Shown: positions 18,435 through 27,257, numbered from the stretch's first letter. The stretch: DNA of 64,000 bases from a gamma proteobacterium symbiont of Ctena orbiculata (GCA_003058495.1 QBVC01000024.1:101103-165102); one strand, 5' to 3'. The notes: a model not told the origin generated them from the sequence alone. A program made the numbers and translations.

Positions 18435-18453
18435 TCGACAGAGTCGATTACTT
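18429..18453 (+). other. Perfect hairpin overlapping the cbbL stop codon
   Basis: Arms of eleven bases, AAGTAATCGAC (18429-18439) and GTCGATTACTT (18443-18453), close a three-base loop. The TAA stop codon of cbbL (18432-18434) lies inside the first arm. No U run follows. In RuBisCO operons such a hairpin could protect the cbbL 3' end or alter the cbbL:cbbS ratio (inference). Confidence 0.6.
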
Positions 18454-18512
18454 GGCTGTCAGCCACCAGCTATCAGCAGCCAGCCGTGGACGGCCTAGCC
18501 GCTCGCACATTG

Positions 18513-18547
18513 AGCTGGCCGCTGGCAGCTGGAAGCTGGAAGCTGGC
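18513..18547. repeat. AGCTGGM heptamer repeats between cbbL and cbbS
   Basis: Direct copies of AGCTGGC/AGCTGGA occur at 18513, 18527, 18534 and 18541, the last three in perfect tandem, with a GCTGGC hexamer at 18521. The same unit reappears at 20141-20168 between cbbQ and cbbO. Flanking bases (from 18452) contain related GCTGTCAGCC, CAGCTATCAGCAGCC segments. Confidence 0.6.
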
Positions 18548-18621
18548 CGCTTCAAGGTTTAGTGATTTTTCTTGAGCCAGACATCCACACTGGAATCTGG
18601 CCAAAACAGAGGATTTATCCA

Positions 18622-18978
18622 ATGAGTGACATGCAAGACTATCAATCCAGTCTTACCGATACCGCGAGCCGCAAGTTCGAGACCTTCTCCTACCTGCCGG
18701 CCATGGACTCCGATCAGATCCGCAAACAGATCGAGTTCATCGTCTCCAAGGGCTGGAACCCCTCCATCGAGCACACCGAGCCGCAGAACGCCACCGGTTC
18801 CTACTGGTACATGTGGAAGCTGCCGATGTTCGGTGAGACCGACGTAGACGCCATCCTGGCCGAGTGCGAAGCCTGCCACAAGGCCCATCCGGAGAACCAT
18901 GTTCGCCTGCTGGGCCTGGACAACTATGCCCAGTGCGCCGGTGCTTCCATGGTTATCTACCGCGGTAAGCCTGCCTAA
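18622..18978 (+). CDS. cbbS: RuBisCO small subunit, form I
   Basis: A 118-residue small subunit, the partner of cbbL in the L8S8 holoenzyme. It shows the family pattern: [19 protein letters not shown] near the N-terminus, [28 protein letters not shown] and the C-terminal [14 protein letters not shown]. The ATG at 18622 is chosen for the correct length and the match [11 protein letters not shown]; an in-frame ATG 60 bases upstream adds an unconserved stretch. The gap to cbbL is 187 bases and holds a hairpin and AGCTGG repeats. A terminator-like hairpin lies 21 bases after the stop codon, separating it from cbbQ. Confidence 0.97.
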   Translation: MSDMQDYQSSLTDTASRKFETFSYLPAMDSDQIRKQIEFIVSKGWNPSIEHTEPQNATGSYWYMWKLPMFGETDVDAILAECEACHKAHPENHVRLLGLDNYAQCAGASMVIYRGKPA

Positions 18979-18999
18979 TTCCCAATCGGAATTTAGCAG

Positions 19000-19046
19000 G
19001 CAAGGTCCCGCCTCCGGTTCGGCGGGCGGGACCTTGCAACCCTTTT
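19000..19046 (+). terminator. Terminator or attenuator between cbbS and cbbQ
   Basis: Thirteen-base arms GCAAGGTCCCGCC (19000-19012) and GGCGGGACCTTGC (19025-19037) are perfectly complementary around a 12-base GC-rich loop, followed by AACCCTTTT. The short U run suggests partial termination. It would let RuBisCO be made in large excess over CbbQ and CbbO. Confidence 0.65.
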
Positions 19047-19152
19047 AAGTCTTGAATTATGGGTTTTTGACTCACCTGCGAACCCGGGCAGGATGGGACC
19101 GAGAGAGTCCATATTTCAACACTCAAAACTCCAAGCAGACCCGGAGAGGAAA

Positions 19153-19959
19153 ATGAGCGATATCGACCGCGATCAGTATACGATCACAGAGGAGCCTTAT
19201 TACCGCCCCGTGCATAATGAGGTTGAGATGTATCAAGCCGCATACGATGCTCGCATGCCGGTGATGTTGAAGGGCCCTACCGGTTGCGGCAAATCCCGTT
19301 TCGTCGAATACATGGCCTGGAAGCTGCAAAAGCCGCTGATCACCGTCGCCTGCAACGAGGACATGACCGCCTCCGATCTGGTCGGCCGCTTCCTGCTCGA
19401 TATCAACGGCACCAAGTGGCAGGACGGCCCCCTGACCGTGGCGGCCCGCATCGGCGCCATCTGCTATCTCGACGAGGTGGTCGAGGCGCGACAGGACACC
19501 ACCGTGGTGATCCACCCCCTCACGGACCATCGCCGTGAACTGCCGCTGGAGAAGAAGGGCGAGCTGTTGAAGGCCCATCCCGATTTCCAGATCGTCATCT
19601 CCTACAACCCGGGCTATCAGTCGCTGATGAAGGATCTGAAGCAATCCACCAAGCAGCGTTTCGGCGGCATGGATTTCGACTATCCGGAAACCGCGGTCGA
19701 AATCGAGATTGTCTCCCATGAAGGCGGCGTCGACCGGGAGACCGCGGAAAAACTGGTGCAGATCGCCCATCGCTCCCGCAATCTGAAAGGCCACGGCCTG
19801 GATGAGGGCATGTCCACCCGCCTCCTGGTCTATGCGGCGCAGCTGGTGGCGAAGGGCATAGATCCCCTGCCCGCCTGTCAGATGGCGCTGGTGACGCCGC
19901 TGACCGACGATCCGGATATGCGCGACACCCTGGGTGCGGCGGTGAATACCTACTTCTAG
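19153..19959 (+). CDS. cbbQ: RuBisCO activase ATPase CbbQ (MoxR family AAA+)
   Basis: A 268-residue AAA+ ATPase. Walker A GPTGCGKS lies at residues 41-48, Walker B at [10 protein letters not shown] (about 98-107), and a sensor region near [15 protein letters not shown]. The MoxR/NorQ-type CbbQ forms hexamers that, together with CbbO, remodel RuBisCO to release tight-binding sugar-phosphate inhibitors. The ATG at 19153 follows GGAGAGG and leads straight into [11 protein letters not shown]; an in-frame start at 19093 has no such site. It lies 174 bases downstream of cbbS, beyond a terminator-like hairpin, and 217 bases upstream of cbbO. Confidence 0.95.
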   Translation: MSDIDRDQYTITEEPYYRPVHNEVEMYQAAYDARMPVMLKGPTGCGKSRFVEYMAWKLQKPLITVACNEDMTASDLVGRFLLDINGTKWQDGPLTVAARIGAICYLDEVVEARQDTTVVIHPLTDHRRELPLEKKGELLKAHPDFQIVISYNPGYQSLMKDLKQSTKQRFGGMDFDYPETAVEIEIVSHEGGVDRETAEKLVQIAHRSRNLKGHGLDEGMSTRLLVYAAQLVAKGIDPLPACQMALVTPLTDDPDMRDTLGAAVNTYF

Positions 19960-20140
19960 GCGGCCAGCGGCACGAGGATCAGCGGGATGCTGAATCCTGT
20001 CAACATATGGAAATGTGATAAGTATGAGGGACTATCTAAGACTGACGGTTTTGTCCAGGGCAGATGATCGACAATGATGACATGCAGAATCACCGCTAGC
20101 CTTCCCGAACTACGCCAGATGAGAGCCGCTCTCCTGAAAA

Positions 20141-20168
20141 AGCTGGCAGCTGGCCGCTGACAGCTGGG
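20141..20168. repeat. AGCTGGC repeats just upstream of cbbO
   Basis: Two perfect tandem AGCTGGC units (20141-20154), then CGCTGAC and AGCTGGG (20162-20168). This is the same unit as at 18513-18547 in the cbbL-cbbS gap. It ends eight bases before the cbbO ATG and so includes or abuts its ribosome site (GGGAG). Confidence 0.55.
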
Positions 20169-20176
20169 AGCCTGAT

Positions 20177-22567
20177 ATGACCATCGATTTTTCAGAATAC
20201 GTCACCTGCCTCGAGGAAGGCGATCACGAACACACCGAAGCGCTCGAGTCCTCTTACCACGAGGCGCAACGCGTCATGTCGCCCCGCGGCCTGCAGAACT
20301 ATCTCGAGGGCATGCGCGCCTTCTGTACCCTCGGCCGGGGCCAGGACCTTGTCCTGACCTATGTCCAGGAGATGCCCGGCGTGGCCAAGGAGGTCGGCGA
20401 GGATATCATCCCTGACATCGTCGAGGCGATGATGAAACTCTCCTCGCACACCTCCGGCAGCGTGATCACCATGATCGTCGCCAATCTGCCCCTCGCCGCA
20501 TCCCGCCTCGGCGATGCCGAGGTCATGCGCAGCTTTCTGAAACTGCTCCACCAGATGACCGGCAAGGCGCCGCGCGGCCTGCGCCCGATGATGGAAAACC
20601 TGGATGAACTGCTCTCCAAGCTGACCCTGGGCGGCCTGCGCCGCTGGGTGATGTGGGGGGCGCAGGCCCATCAAAGGGACCTCGATGGCCAGCTCGCCTA
20701 CTTCGGGTTGCAGACCGAGTCATCCCGCTCAATCCTGCAGTCGGAAAGGCGCGGCACCCTCTTTATCGACAATCAGCGCAAGCTCAACTTCTACCTGCGG
20801 GCGCTCTGGGCTCGGGCCTTCTTCATGCGCCCCACCGCCGGCGATTTCGAATCACGCCAGGGTATCCGTCCCTATATCGATGATTTCCAGATCCACGTGC
20901 CGGACGCCTTCGACCCGTTCCACGGTATCGACGGCATGGAGATCTACCGCGCTGCCGTCGCCCACGCTGCCGCGCACATGGTCTACACCCGCGAACCGAT
21001 CTCCGCGGAACAGCTCTCCCAGGCCCAGATGCGCATGATCGAGCTCTTCGAGGATGCCCGCATCGAGTACCTCGCCTACAGCGAGTTTCCCGGCCTGCGC
21101 AAACTCTGGCTGCAGTTCTTCACTGCGGAACCGGGGGAAAACGACGATCATGGCAAGCCCCATGAAACCATGGATATGATGATGCGCACCACCCGCGCGA
21201 TCATGGATCGCGACTATCGCGACGAGCTGGATCTGATCAACCAGGTTGCCGACGACTACCACGCCCAGCTGCAGGAGGATCCCTACAACCCGCGCATGGC
21301 CTGGATGGCGGGCGTCGACTTCTACAACCGGATCGTCGAGATCGCCAAGATCCCCAGCGTGCGCATCCTCAGCGAGTGGCCGATCCCCTACCGGGACGAC
21401 AATCGCTATTTCTGGGACTTCTCCGAGAACATGTTCGAGTCCCAGGGCGTCGACTATATGCCGACAACCCATGGCACGGTGCGCCGCCACGTGAATATCA
21501 TGGAGTTCGTCAACGAGATCGACTCGGAGATGACCCACGACAACCCGGACGAAATCCTGGTGCTCTCCAGCGAATTGTTTCCCTACGAGGATGACCTGGA
21601 GACCACCAAGAGCTGGAACGAATCCGAGGGCGTCGAGCCGGTCTCCGATCCCTATCACTACAACGAGTGGGACTACCATGTGCAGCTCGCGAGACCCGAC
21701 TGGGCCACCGTCATCGAGCGCAAGCAGGGCAAGGCCGATCCTGAAATCATGGACGAGATCCTGACCAAGCACAAACCGATCGCCTCGCGCATTCGCCACC
21801 TGATCGATGCGTTGCAACCCCAGGGCATCGTACGCCGCCGCGGCTACGAAGAGGGCGAGGAGGTGGATCTGAACGCGGCCATTCGCGCCATGATCGACAT
21901 CCGCCGCGGGGTCATGCCGGACCCGCGGATCAACATACGCATCACCCGCCATATCCGCGATCTGTCGATCGTGCTCCTGCTCGACCTCTCAGAGTCGACC
22001 AACGAGAAGATCGGCGATATCGCCGAGGGCGAAGAGGGCTATGAGGATCAGGAGAGCATCCTGGACCTGACCCGCGAGTCGGCGGGGTTGCTCTCCTGGG
22101 CCATCGACTCCATCGGCGATAATTTTGCGGTCCACGGCTTCGCCTCCGACGGCCGCCACGACGTCCAGTACTACCGCTTCAAGGACTTCGAGCACGGCTA
22201 CGATGACGAGGCGAAAGCGCGGATGGCCGGCATGAAAGGCGGACTCTCGACCCGCATGGGCGCGGCACTCCGGCATGCCGGCTGGCATCTGACCCAGCAG
22301 AATGCGCAGAAGCGCCTGGTACTGCTCGTTACCGATGGTGAACCCGCCGATATCGATGAACGGGATCCGCAGTACCTGCGCCACGATGCCAAGAAGGCGG
22401 TGGAGGACTTGGCGATGCAGGGCGTCTATACCTACTGCCTGACCCTGGATCCCAATGCGGACCGCTATGTGGCGAGAATCTTCGGCGAGAACGGCTACTC
22501 CATTGTCGACAACGTGGAACGCCTGCCCGAGAGACTACCCAGCGTCTTTGCCGCTCTGACCGGATAA
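20177..22567 (+). CDS. cbbO: RuBisCO activase adaptor CbbO (von Willebrand A domain)
   Basis: A 796-residue partner of CbbQ. The C-terminal vWA domain (about 590-790) carries a metal-ion-dependent adhesion site, DLSES at residues 603-607, with MKGGLSTRMGAALRHAG and VTDGEPADIDERDPQY further on. In the CbbQO activase, CbbO bridges RuBisCO and the CbbQ hexamer, and the MIDAS is needed for RuBisCO binding. The long N-terminal region is helical with many Trp/His residues and is typical of CbbO/NorD relatives. Start ATG 20177 follows GGGAGCCTGAT. Context (cbbL-cbbS-cbbQ-cbbO) makes CbbO rather than NorD secure. Confidence 0.95.
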   Translation: MTIDFSEYVTCLEEGDHEHTEALESSYHEAQRVMSPRGLQNYLEGMRAFCTLGRGQDLVLTYVQEMPGVAKEVGEDIIPDIVEAMMKLSSHTSGSVITMIVANLPLAASRLGDAEVMRSFLKLLHQMTGKAPRGLRPMMENLDELLSKLTLGGLRRWVMWGAQAHQRDLDGQLAYFGLQTESSRSILQSERRGTLFIDNQRKLNFYLRALWARAFFMRPTAGDFESRQGIRPYIDDFQIHVPDAFDPFHGIDGMEIYRAAVAHAAAHMVYTREPISAEQLSQAQMRMIELFEDARIEYLAYSEFPGLRKLWLQFFTAEPGENDDHGKPHETMDMMMRTTRAIMDRDYRDELDLINQVADDYHAQLQEDPYNPRMAWMAGVDFYNRIVEIAKIPSVRILSEWPIPYRDDNRYFWDFSENMFESQGVDYMPTTHGTVRRHVNIMEFVNEIDSEMTHDNPDEILVLSSELFPYEDDLETTKSWNESEGVEPVSDPYHYNEWDYHVQLARPDWATVIERKQGKADPEIMDEILTKHKPIASRIRHLIDALQPQGIVRRRGYEEGEEVDLNAAIRAMIDIRRGVMPDPRINIRITRHIRDLSIVLLLDLSESTNEKIGDIAEGEEGYEDQESILDLTRESAGLLSWAIDSIGDNFAVHGFASDGRHDVQYYRFKDFEHGYDDEAKARMAGMKGGLSTRMGAALRHAGWHLTQQNAQKRLVLLVTDGEPADIDERDPQYLRHDAKKAVEDLAMQGVYTYCLTLDPNADRYVARIFGENGYSIVDNVERLPERLPSVFAALTG

Positions 22568-22588
22568 CAGCAGCGTCAATGCCGTTGC

Positions 22589-23044
22589 TCAATGCCCCTG
22601 TTTCGGGAACGGCAATACCCGTTTCACCCGCGCCTCGCATCCACTCTCCTTGAAACGCGCCTCCATGACGTCGAGGGCCTTCTTGAAGTCGCCGATCAAT
22701 CTGGTATGCAGCTCACGGGCCTGGTCGTCGTAGTAGATCAAATCGATGGGGGCGGGTTCGGTAAGACTCCCCCGCTCCTGGTCCCGGCGAAACTTCCACG
22801 CCAGGCGGATCAGCTTACCCCCCTCACCATCGCGAACGGCATAGGCCTGATTATCGACGAAGATCACCTCAACCTCGTCAATTACCGCCTGGATCTGCAT
22901 GGTGCGAATGGGAATGAAGACATGCTCGTACTGGCAACGCGACAACATCAGCCTGCACTGGTTATAGAGTGGAGACGGGATTGTCAGGCGCTCACAGGCA
23001 AGCTCGTCAGGGCGAAAGAAGGTCTCGCTTAGGCTACCACTCAT
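22589..23044 (-). CDS. Unrecognised small protein downstream of cbbO
   Basis: A 151-residue soluble-looking protein with no signal peptide or membrane segment. Mixed alpha/beta composition, with EVEVIFVDNQAYAVRDGEGG and LAWKFRRDQERGSLTEPAPI suggesting an N-terminal beta sheet and RLIGDFKKALDVMEARFKES a C-terminal helix. The opposite strand also has an open frame here, but this one has the more protein-like composition and a start (ATG 23044) close to the next minus-strand gene. It is convergent with cbbO, 21 bases apart at the stops, and 19 bases downstream of the gene at 23064, so these two minus-strand genes are likely one operon. I do not recognise the family. Confidence 0.55.
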   Translation of the reverse strand: MSGSLSETFFRPDELACERLTIPSPLYNQCRLMLSRCQYEHVFIPIRTMQIQAVIDEVEVIFVDNQAYAVRDGEGGKLIRLAWKFRRDQERGSLTEPAPIDLIYYDDQARELHTRLIGDFKKALDVMEARFKESGCEARVKRVLPFPKQGH

Positions 23045-23063
23045 AACTACAGCCTGTTGTCAC

Positions 23064-23366
23064 TCAGTCATCTTCACCCAGTTCGGGATTCCAGCCCTTC
23101 TCCCTGGCTTCGCTGACCGCCTGCTGATAGATACGGCTGTGCCGCTCCGCCAACTCAGGGGGGAGATTGGAGACCAAGTGCCCATATTTCTCCCACTCTT
23201 TGGTGACTTTGTCGTAGAGGTCATTTATCCCCTGCACCATCCACCCCTCGCAGGTCTCGGTTTCGGGAATCAAGCCGAACACCCAGGCATCACGGATGAT
23301 GTTGCCGGTGGGATTCATGGCGCCGGTGGGATCCTTGTCTATACCCTGGTATCGCTTATCTGCCAT
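23064..23366 (-). CDS. Unrecognised 100-residue acidic protein
   Basis: A 100-residue protein beginning MADKRYQGIDKDPTG. It has a Trp/Gly-rich middle (RDAWVFGLIPETETCEGW) and a predicted helical C-terminus (ELAERHSRIYQQAVSEAREK) with an acidic tail. No signal peptide or membrane helix is visible. The composition and regular start are those of a real gene. It precedes the gene at 22589 by 19 bases on the same strand, so they are probably co-transcribed and may act together. No function can be assigned. Confidence 0.6.
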   Translation of the reverse strand: MADKRYQGIDKDPTGAMNPTGNIIRDAWVFGLIPETETCEGWMVQGINDLYDKVTKEWEKYGHLVSNLPPELAERHSRIYQQAVSEAREKGWNPELGEDD

Positions 23367-24049
23367 TATAAAAATCTTGCTCTTATTGATGGGCTGCCGA
23401 AATTATCTCTAAAATCAGGCAGGTTTTAACCGTCTCATACATATTATACCGATAGTTCCTTGACCCATAGGCCAGGTGTGAAGAAACGGCCACCGCCGCG
23501 GCCTGTAGCCTCGTTGCTCACGGCTTTCCGGCGCGCCTGCCGCCGATAGTCGAATGCGAGAGCTGACATTGGCAACCCCGGGATCGGAATATACATAAAT
23601 AAATACTTATATATAACAAACAACTTAATGTTATATATTTATAGATAAATCCCACAGATCCCTTCCCAGGCATGGCTTTATGGCGCCGGTCAGCATCCGT
23701 GGTGCGGCCCGGACCTCGATGCCCTGGCGGCAGTTTTCAATGAAACCATGACCTCCATTTCCCGCCCGTCACTCATCAGCAACGGATGACGGCGCAGTCT
23801 CTGTCGCTGCGCATGCTGTTAACAAGGCAACAGCATGACGGATCACGCTCGCTGTTATCCTCGGCCTGCAAAAACCACGCATTTCCTACAGTCTTTGATT
23901 GTTGCTGCAGATCGGGGCCGTCAACCGATAGCAAAACGACTTAACTCAGACTGACAAACCTATCATATTGCGGCCATTCGCTTATCGCCGATTTTTCCTA
24001 TGCATGTATAATCTCTCTTTTATTTTGATCTGCATTTAAACTTCAACGC
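23367..24049. other. 683-bp gene-free region with an AT-rich inverted repeat
   Basis: No protein-coding frame is convincing here. At about 23590-23650 base composition changes sharply to AT-rich. A perfect nine-base inverted repeat, ATATATAAC (23609-23617) and GTTATATAT (23630-23638), is separated by 12 bases. The remaining part is ordinary composition. Near the end, TGCATGTATAATCTCTC (around 24001-24017) contains TATAAT at 24007-24012, a plausible -10 for the DAHP synthase gene that starts at 24050. Confidence 0.5.
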
Positions 24050-25114
24050 ATGAAACAGACTGACGATCTTCGCATCAACGCCATCAAGGAGTTGAGCCCT
24101 CCTGCACTTATTCACGAGGAGCTTCCGATCTCGGAGAAGGCGGCCGATACGGTGTATGGGGCACGTAAGCAGATACATCGAATCCTCCACGACGAGGATG
24201 ACCGGCTGCTGGTCATTATCGGTCCCTGTTCAGTGCACGATCCCAAGGCCGCCCTGGAGTATGCCCAGCGCCTGCAACCGGTGCGTCAACGGCTGAAGGC
24301 TGACCTGGAAGTGGTGATGCGTGTCTATTTCGAGAAACCACGCACCACGGTGGGGTGGAAGGGATTGATCAACGACCCGACCCTCGATGACAGGTTCGAG
24401 ATTAACTCTGGACTGCGGCTGGCGAGAAAACTGCTCCTGGATATCAATAATCTCGGTGTTCCCGCAGGCACCGAGTACCTCGACTTGATCAGCCCGCAAT
24501 ATATCGCGGATCTCATCAGCTGGGGAGCAATCGGGGCCCGCACTACCGAAAGCCAGGCCCATCGCGAGCTCGCCTCCGGTCTCTCCTGTCCGGTGGGGTT
24601 CAAGAATGCGACCAACGGCAGCATGCGGGTTGCCCTCGATGCGATACGATCCTCGTCCCGCCCCCACCACTTTCTCTCCGTCACCAAAGAGGGGCGGTCC
24701 GCGATCTTCTCCACCCATGGCAACCAGGATTGCCATATCATTCTTCGCGGCGGCAGCCGTCCCAACTATGACTCGGAGAGTATCAACATCGCCGCTGAAG
24801 AGATGGAAAGCAATGGCCTCAAGCCCAGATTGATGGTCGATTTCAGCCATGCCAACAGCCGCAAACAGCACCCCCGCCAGCTCCTGGTCGGGCGCGATGT
24901 CGCCAGTCAAATAGCACGCGGCGACCAGCGCATCATGGGAGCCATGATCGAAAGCTTCCTGGTCGAGGGAAGGCAGGATAGGATCGAGGGTGAGACGCTC
25001 ACCTACGGCCAGAGCATTACCGACGCCTGTATCAGTTGGGAGGACAGCGAACCGCTGTTGGAAGCCTTGGCCGATGCGGTAAGAGAGAGACGCAAGTGCG
25101 CCGAAGCGGCTTGA
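24050..25114 (+). CDS. aroG: 3-deoxy-7-phosphoheptulonate (DAHP) synthase, AroF/G/H type
   Basis: A 354-residue class I DAHP synthase, which condenses phosphoenolpyruvate and erythrose 4-phosphate at the entry of aromatic amino-acid synthesis. It aligns by eye with E. coli AroG along its length: DDRLLVIIGPCSVHDP, VMRVYFEKPRTTVGWKGLIN, SWGAIGARTTESQ, HRELASGLSCPVGFKN and ITDACISWED. Which aromatic amino acid inhibits it cannot be settled by eye, so the symbol is chosen by overall likeness to AroG. Start ATG 24050 lies 38 bases after a TATAAT. The next gene (a FimX-like protein) begins 29 bases downstream. Confidence 0.93.
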   Translation: MKQTDDLRINAIKELSPPALIHEELPISEKAADTVYGARKQIHRILHDEDDRLLVIIGPCSVHDPKAALEYAQRLQPVRQRLKADLEVVMRVYFEKPRTTVGWKGLINDPTLDDRFEINSGLRLARKLLLDINNLGVPAGTEYLDLISPQYIADLISWGAIGARTTESQAHRELASGLSCPVGFKNATNGSMRVALDAIRSSSRPHHFLSVTKEGRSAIFSTHGNQDCHIILRGGSRPNYDSESINIAAEEMESNGLKPRLMVDFSHANSRKQHPRQLLVGRDVASQIARGDQRIMGAMIESFLVEGRQDRIEGETLTYGQSITDACISWEDSEPLLEALADAVRERRKCAEAA

Positions 25115-25143
25115 TGCCATGATGAGTAACAGGATGATTCCAA

Positions 25144-27231
25144 ATGCCAGAAGAAGCGATTGAGTTACTGGTTATAGGTAATACGACACCCGAGGTGGAG
25201 GCCTATCTCGACGCCTTGCGGAATAACGGCAATCCGGCCCACGCCACCCGAATCGAACATGATGCCGATCAGCTGGGTTCGGCACTGAAAGAGAAAAAAA
25301 GCCTCGATCTTCTGATCTATACGGTGGAGAGCGATGCCCTCGACACCACCCAGATGTTTGCCCTTATCGGTGCAATCAATCCCATCATTCCGGTGGTCGC
25401 GGTCGCTGACACTCCCGAGGACGAGATCCAGCTCGAGCTGATGCGCCAAGGCGTCACCGACCTGGTACAGCGGAAAAACCATCCCCATCTTGTACAGGTG
25501 ATTCTGCGCGAGGCCAAACACCTCGGCGCGGCACGTCGATTACAGCGGGTGGAGCGTCAGCTTGAAGAGGCCGAGGAGCGCTGCGATACCCTCACCGAGA
25601 GTTCCAGAGACGCCATTGCCTATGTCCATGAAGGCATGCATGTAACCGCCAACCGCGCCTACTTGGAACTGTTCGGACTCGCCAGTGAGGAGGAGATCGA
25701 AGGCCTTCCCATACTCGATATGATCGCATCCTCCGAGCATCAGCCTTTCAAGAAGCTGCTGCGCAAATTGAGTGCGGACAGCGAGTACTCAAGCGAGATG
25801 AAAACAACCTGTGTGCGCGATAACGGCTCGGAGTTCAGCGCCGAACTTCATTTCACCCCTGCCAGCATCGACGGCGAGTCGTGCAACCAGGTCATCATCC
25901 GCGACCAGTCGATCTCCCGGGAAGTGGAGGAGAAACTCCGCCTGCTCAGCACCCAGGATGTTCAGACCGGCCTCTACAACCGCCAGTATTTCATCGCCCA
26001 GCTGGATGAGGAGGTCAGGCATCACTTCGACAACGGTCAGAATCCGCAGACGCTTTTCTACATCACGCTGGACAACTTTACCGAGATTCGCAGTCAAACC
26101 GGCATCAAGGCAAGCGATACGCTGCTCCTCGAAATTTCCGGAGAGATCCGTAAAAAGGTCTCTTCTAACGATCTGCTGGCACGTTTCGGCGACCATACTT
26201 TCACCATTCTCTCACCGACCCAGGAGTTGGCGGCCACCGAGAAACTGGCACGCAGCATCTGCGATACGGTGGCCGCGCAAGACTCACCGGATGGCAGCAG
26301 CGCCATCAAGCCGACCTGCAGTATTGGCGTGGTCTTCTCGTCGGATGATGTCCTCAGCGGCCACGATTTTGTCACCCAGGCCTACCATGCCTGTGAGCAA
26401 GCCCGCTCCAACGGCGGCAACGACTTCTACGTAACCGACACCCAGTTGCCGGAGGATGCCCAAGCCACGGCCAGCGAGGCCAACCTTAGCAATCTGATTC
26501 GCTACGCCTTCGAAAACAGCACCTTTCAATTGGCGTTTCAACCCATTGTCAGCCTGCATGGCGATACCAGGGAGAACTACGCGGTCACCGTTCGCCTCAT
26601 CGATGAGAGTCAGGAAGAGATCCAGCCGGAGCACTTTCTGAATCAGGTCAATTCACTGAATCGAATGCCGGAGTTGGATCGCTGGGTAATACGGCATGCG
26701 ATCGAAGAACTGGCCAAACAGCGAAAACAGGGCAAGAAGATCAATTTCCTGATCAGTATTTCCGGTGCTACCCTGGAGGATGACACCCTGCTGCTATTCA
26801 TATGCGATTGCCTGCGGGATTACGAGGCGAAGGGCTCCTGGGTAACTTTCCAGTTCGATGACGAGGATGCCCGGTCGCACCTCCATCAGCTGGAGAAGCT
26901 TGCCGACGGTCTGAAAAAGATCAAATGCAAGACCTGCATTCACCATTTCGGCCTGGCGAAGAAACCGGAGGCGATTCTCAGCAGCTTCCCCCTCGATTTC
27001 ATTCAGTTTCACAGCTCCTTTCTCTCGGATCTGTTCGAGAACCAGGACAAGCAGGATGCCCTGAACCATCTGAATGAACTGATCCAGGATCAGAGTATCA
27101 AGACCATTGCATCGGGGGTGGAGGATGCCAGCAGCCTGGCCATTCTCTGGTCCATCGGCGTCAACTACATCCGCGGCTATTTCATCCAGGAGCCGTCGAC
27201 CACCATCGACTACGACTTTCACACGGATTGA
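25144..27231 (+). CDS. FimX-like protein: degenerate REC, PAS, GGDEF and EAL domains
   Basis: A 695-residue cytoplasmic protein. Residues about 5-125 form a response-regulator-like domain whose phospho-acceptor Asp position reads LLIYTVES, so it is probably not phosphorylated. A PAS domain follows (about 150-260), then a GGDEF domain (about 285-430) whose active-site motif is RFGDHTF instead of GGDEF. Last is an EAL domain (about 445-690) with QPIVSLHG, where EAL reads TVR (YAVTVRLID) and the usual metal ligands look absent. The order and degeneracy match Pseudomonas FimX, a c-di-GMP-binding effector of type IV pilus function. It should bind, not make or break, c-di-GMP (inference). Start ATG 25144; no pilus genes lie in this window. 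Confidence 0.8.
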   Translation: MPEEAIELLVIGNTTPEVEAYLDALRNNGNPAHATRIEHDADQLGSALKEKKSLDLLIYTVESDALDTTQMFALIGAINPIIPVVAVADTPEDEIQLELMRQGVTDLVQRKNHPHLVQVILREAKHLGAARRLQRVERQLEEAEERCDTLTESSRDAIAYVHEGMHVTANRAYLELFGLASEEEIEGLPILDMIASSEHQPFKKLLRKLSADSEYSSEMKTTCVRDNGSEFSAELHFTPASIDGESCNQVIIRDQSISREVEEKLRLLSTQDVQTGLYNRQYFIAQLDEEVRHHFDNGQNPQTLFYITLDNFTEIRSQTGIKASDTLLLEISGEIRKKVSSNDLLARFGDHTFTILSPTQELAATEKLARSICDTVAAQDSPDGSSAIKPTCSIGVVFSSDDVLSGHDFVTQAYHACEQARSNGGNDFYVTDTQLPEDAQATASEANLSNLIRYAFENSTFQLAFQPIVSLHGDTRENYAVTVRLIDESQEEIQPEHFLNQVNSLNRMPELDRWVIRHAIEELAKQRKQGKKINFLISISGATLEDDTLLLFICDCLRDYEAKGSWVTFQFDDEDARSHLHQLEKLADGLKKIKCKTCIHHFGLAKKPEAILSSFPLDFIQFHSSFLSDLFENQDKQDALNHLNELIQDQSIKTIASGVEDASSLAILWSIGVNYIRGYFIQEPSTTIDYDFHTD

Positions 27232-27257
27232 ACCTGGATTGACCGGGCTGCGCAGCG

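Noticed and set aside
18513..20168. AGCTGG repeats as a CRISPR array
   Set aside because: Units are seven bases without unique spacers of regular length and there are no cas genes.
16950..22567. Carboxysome locus
   Set aside because: RuBisCO genes are followed by cbbQ and cbbO; no shell proteins, CsoS2 or carboxysomal carbonic anhydrase are in the window.
22592..23032. Plus-strand frame opposite the minus-strand gene at 22589-23044
   Set aside because: The minus-strand frame has a better start and composition and fits the operon with 23064-23366; the plus frame looks like a shadow.
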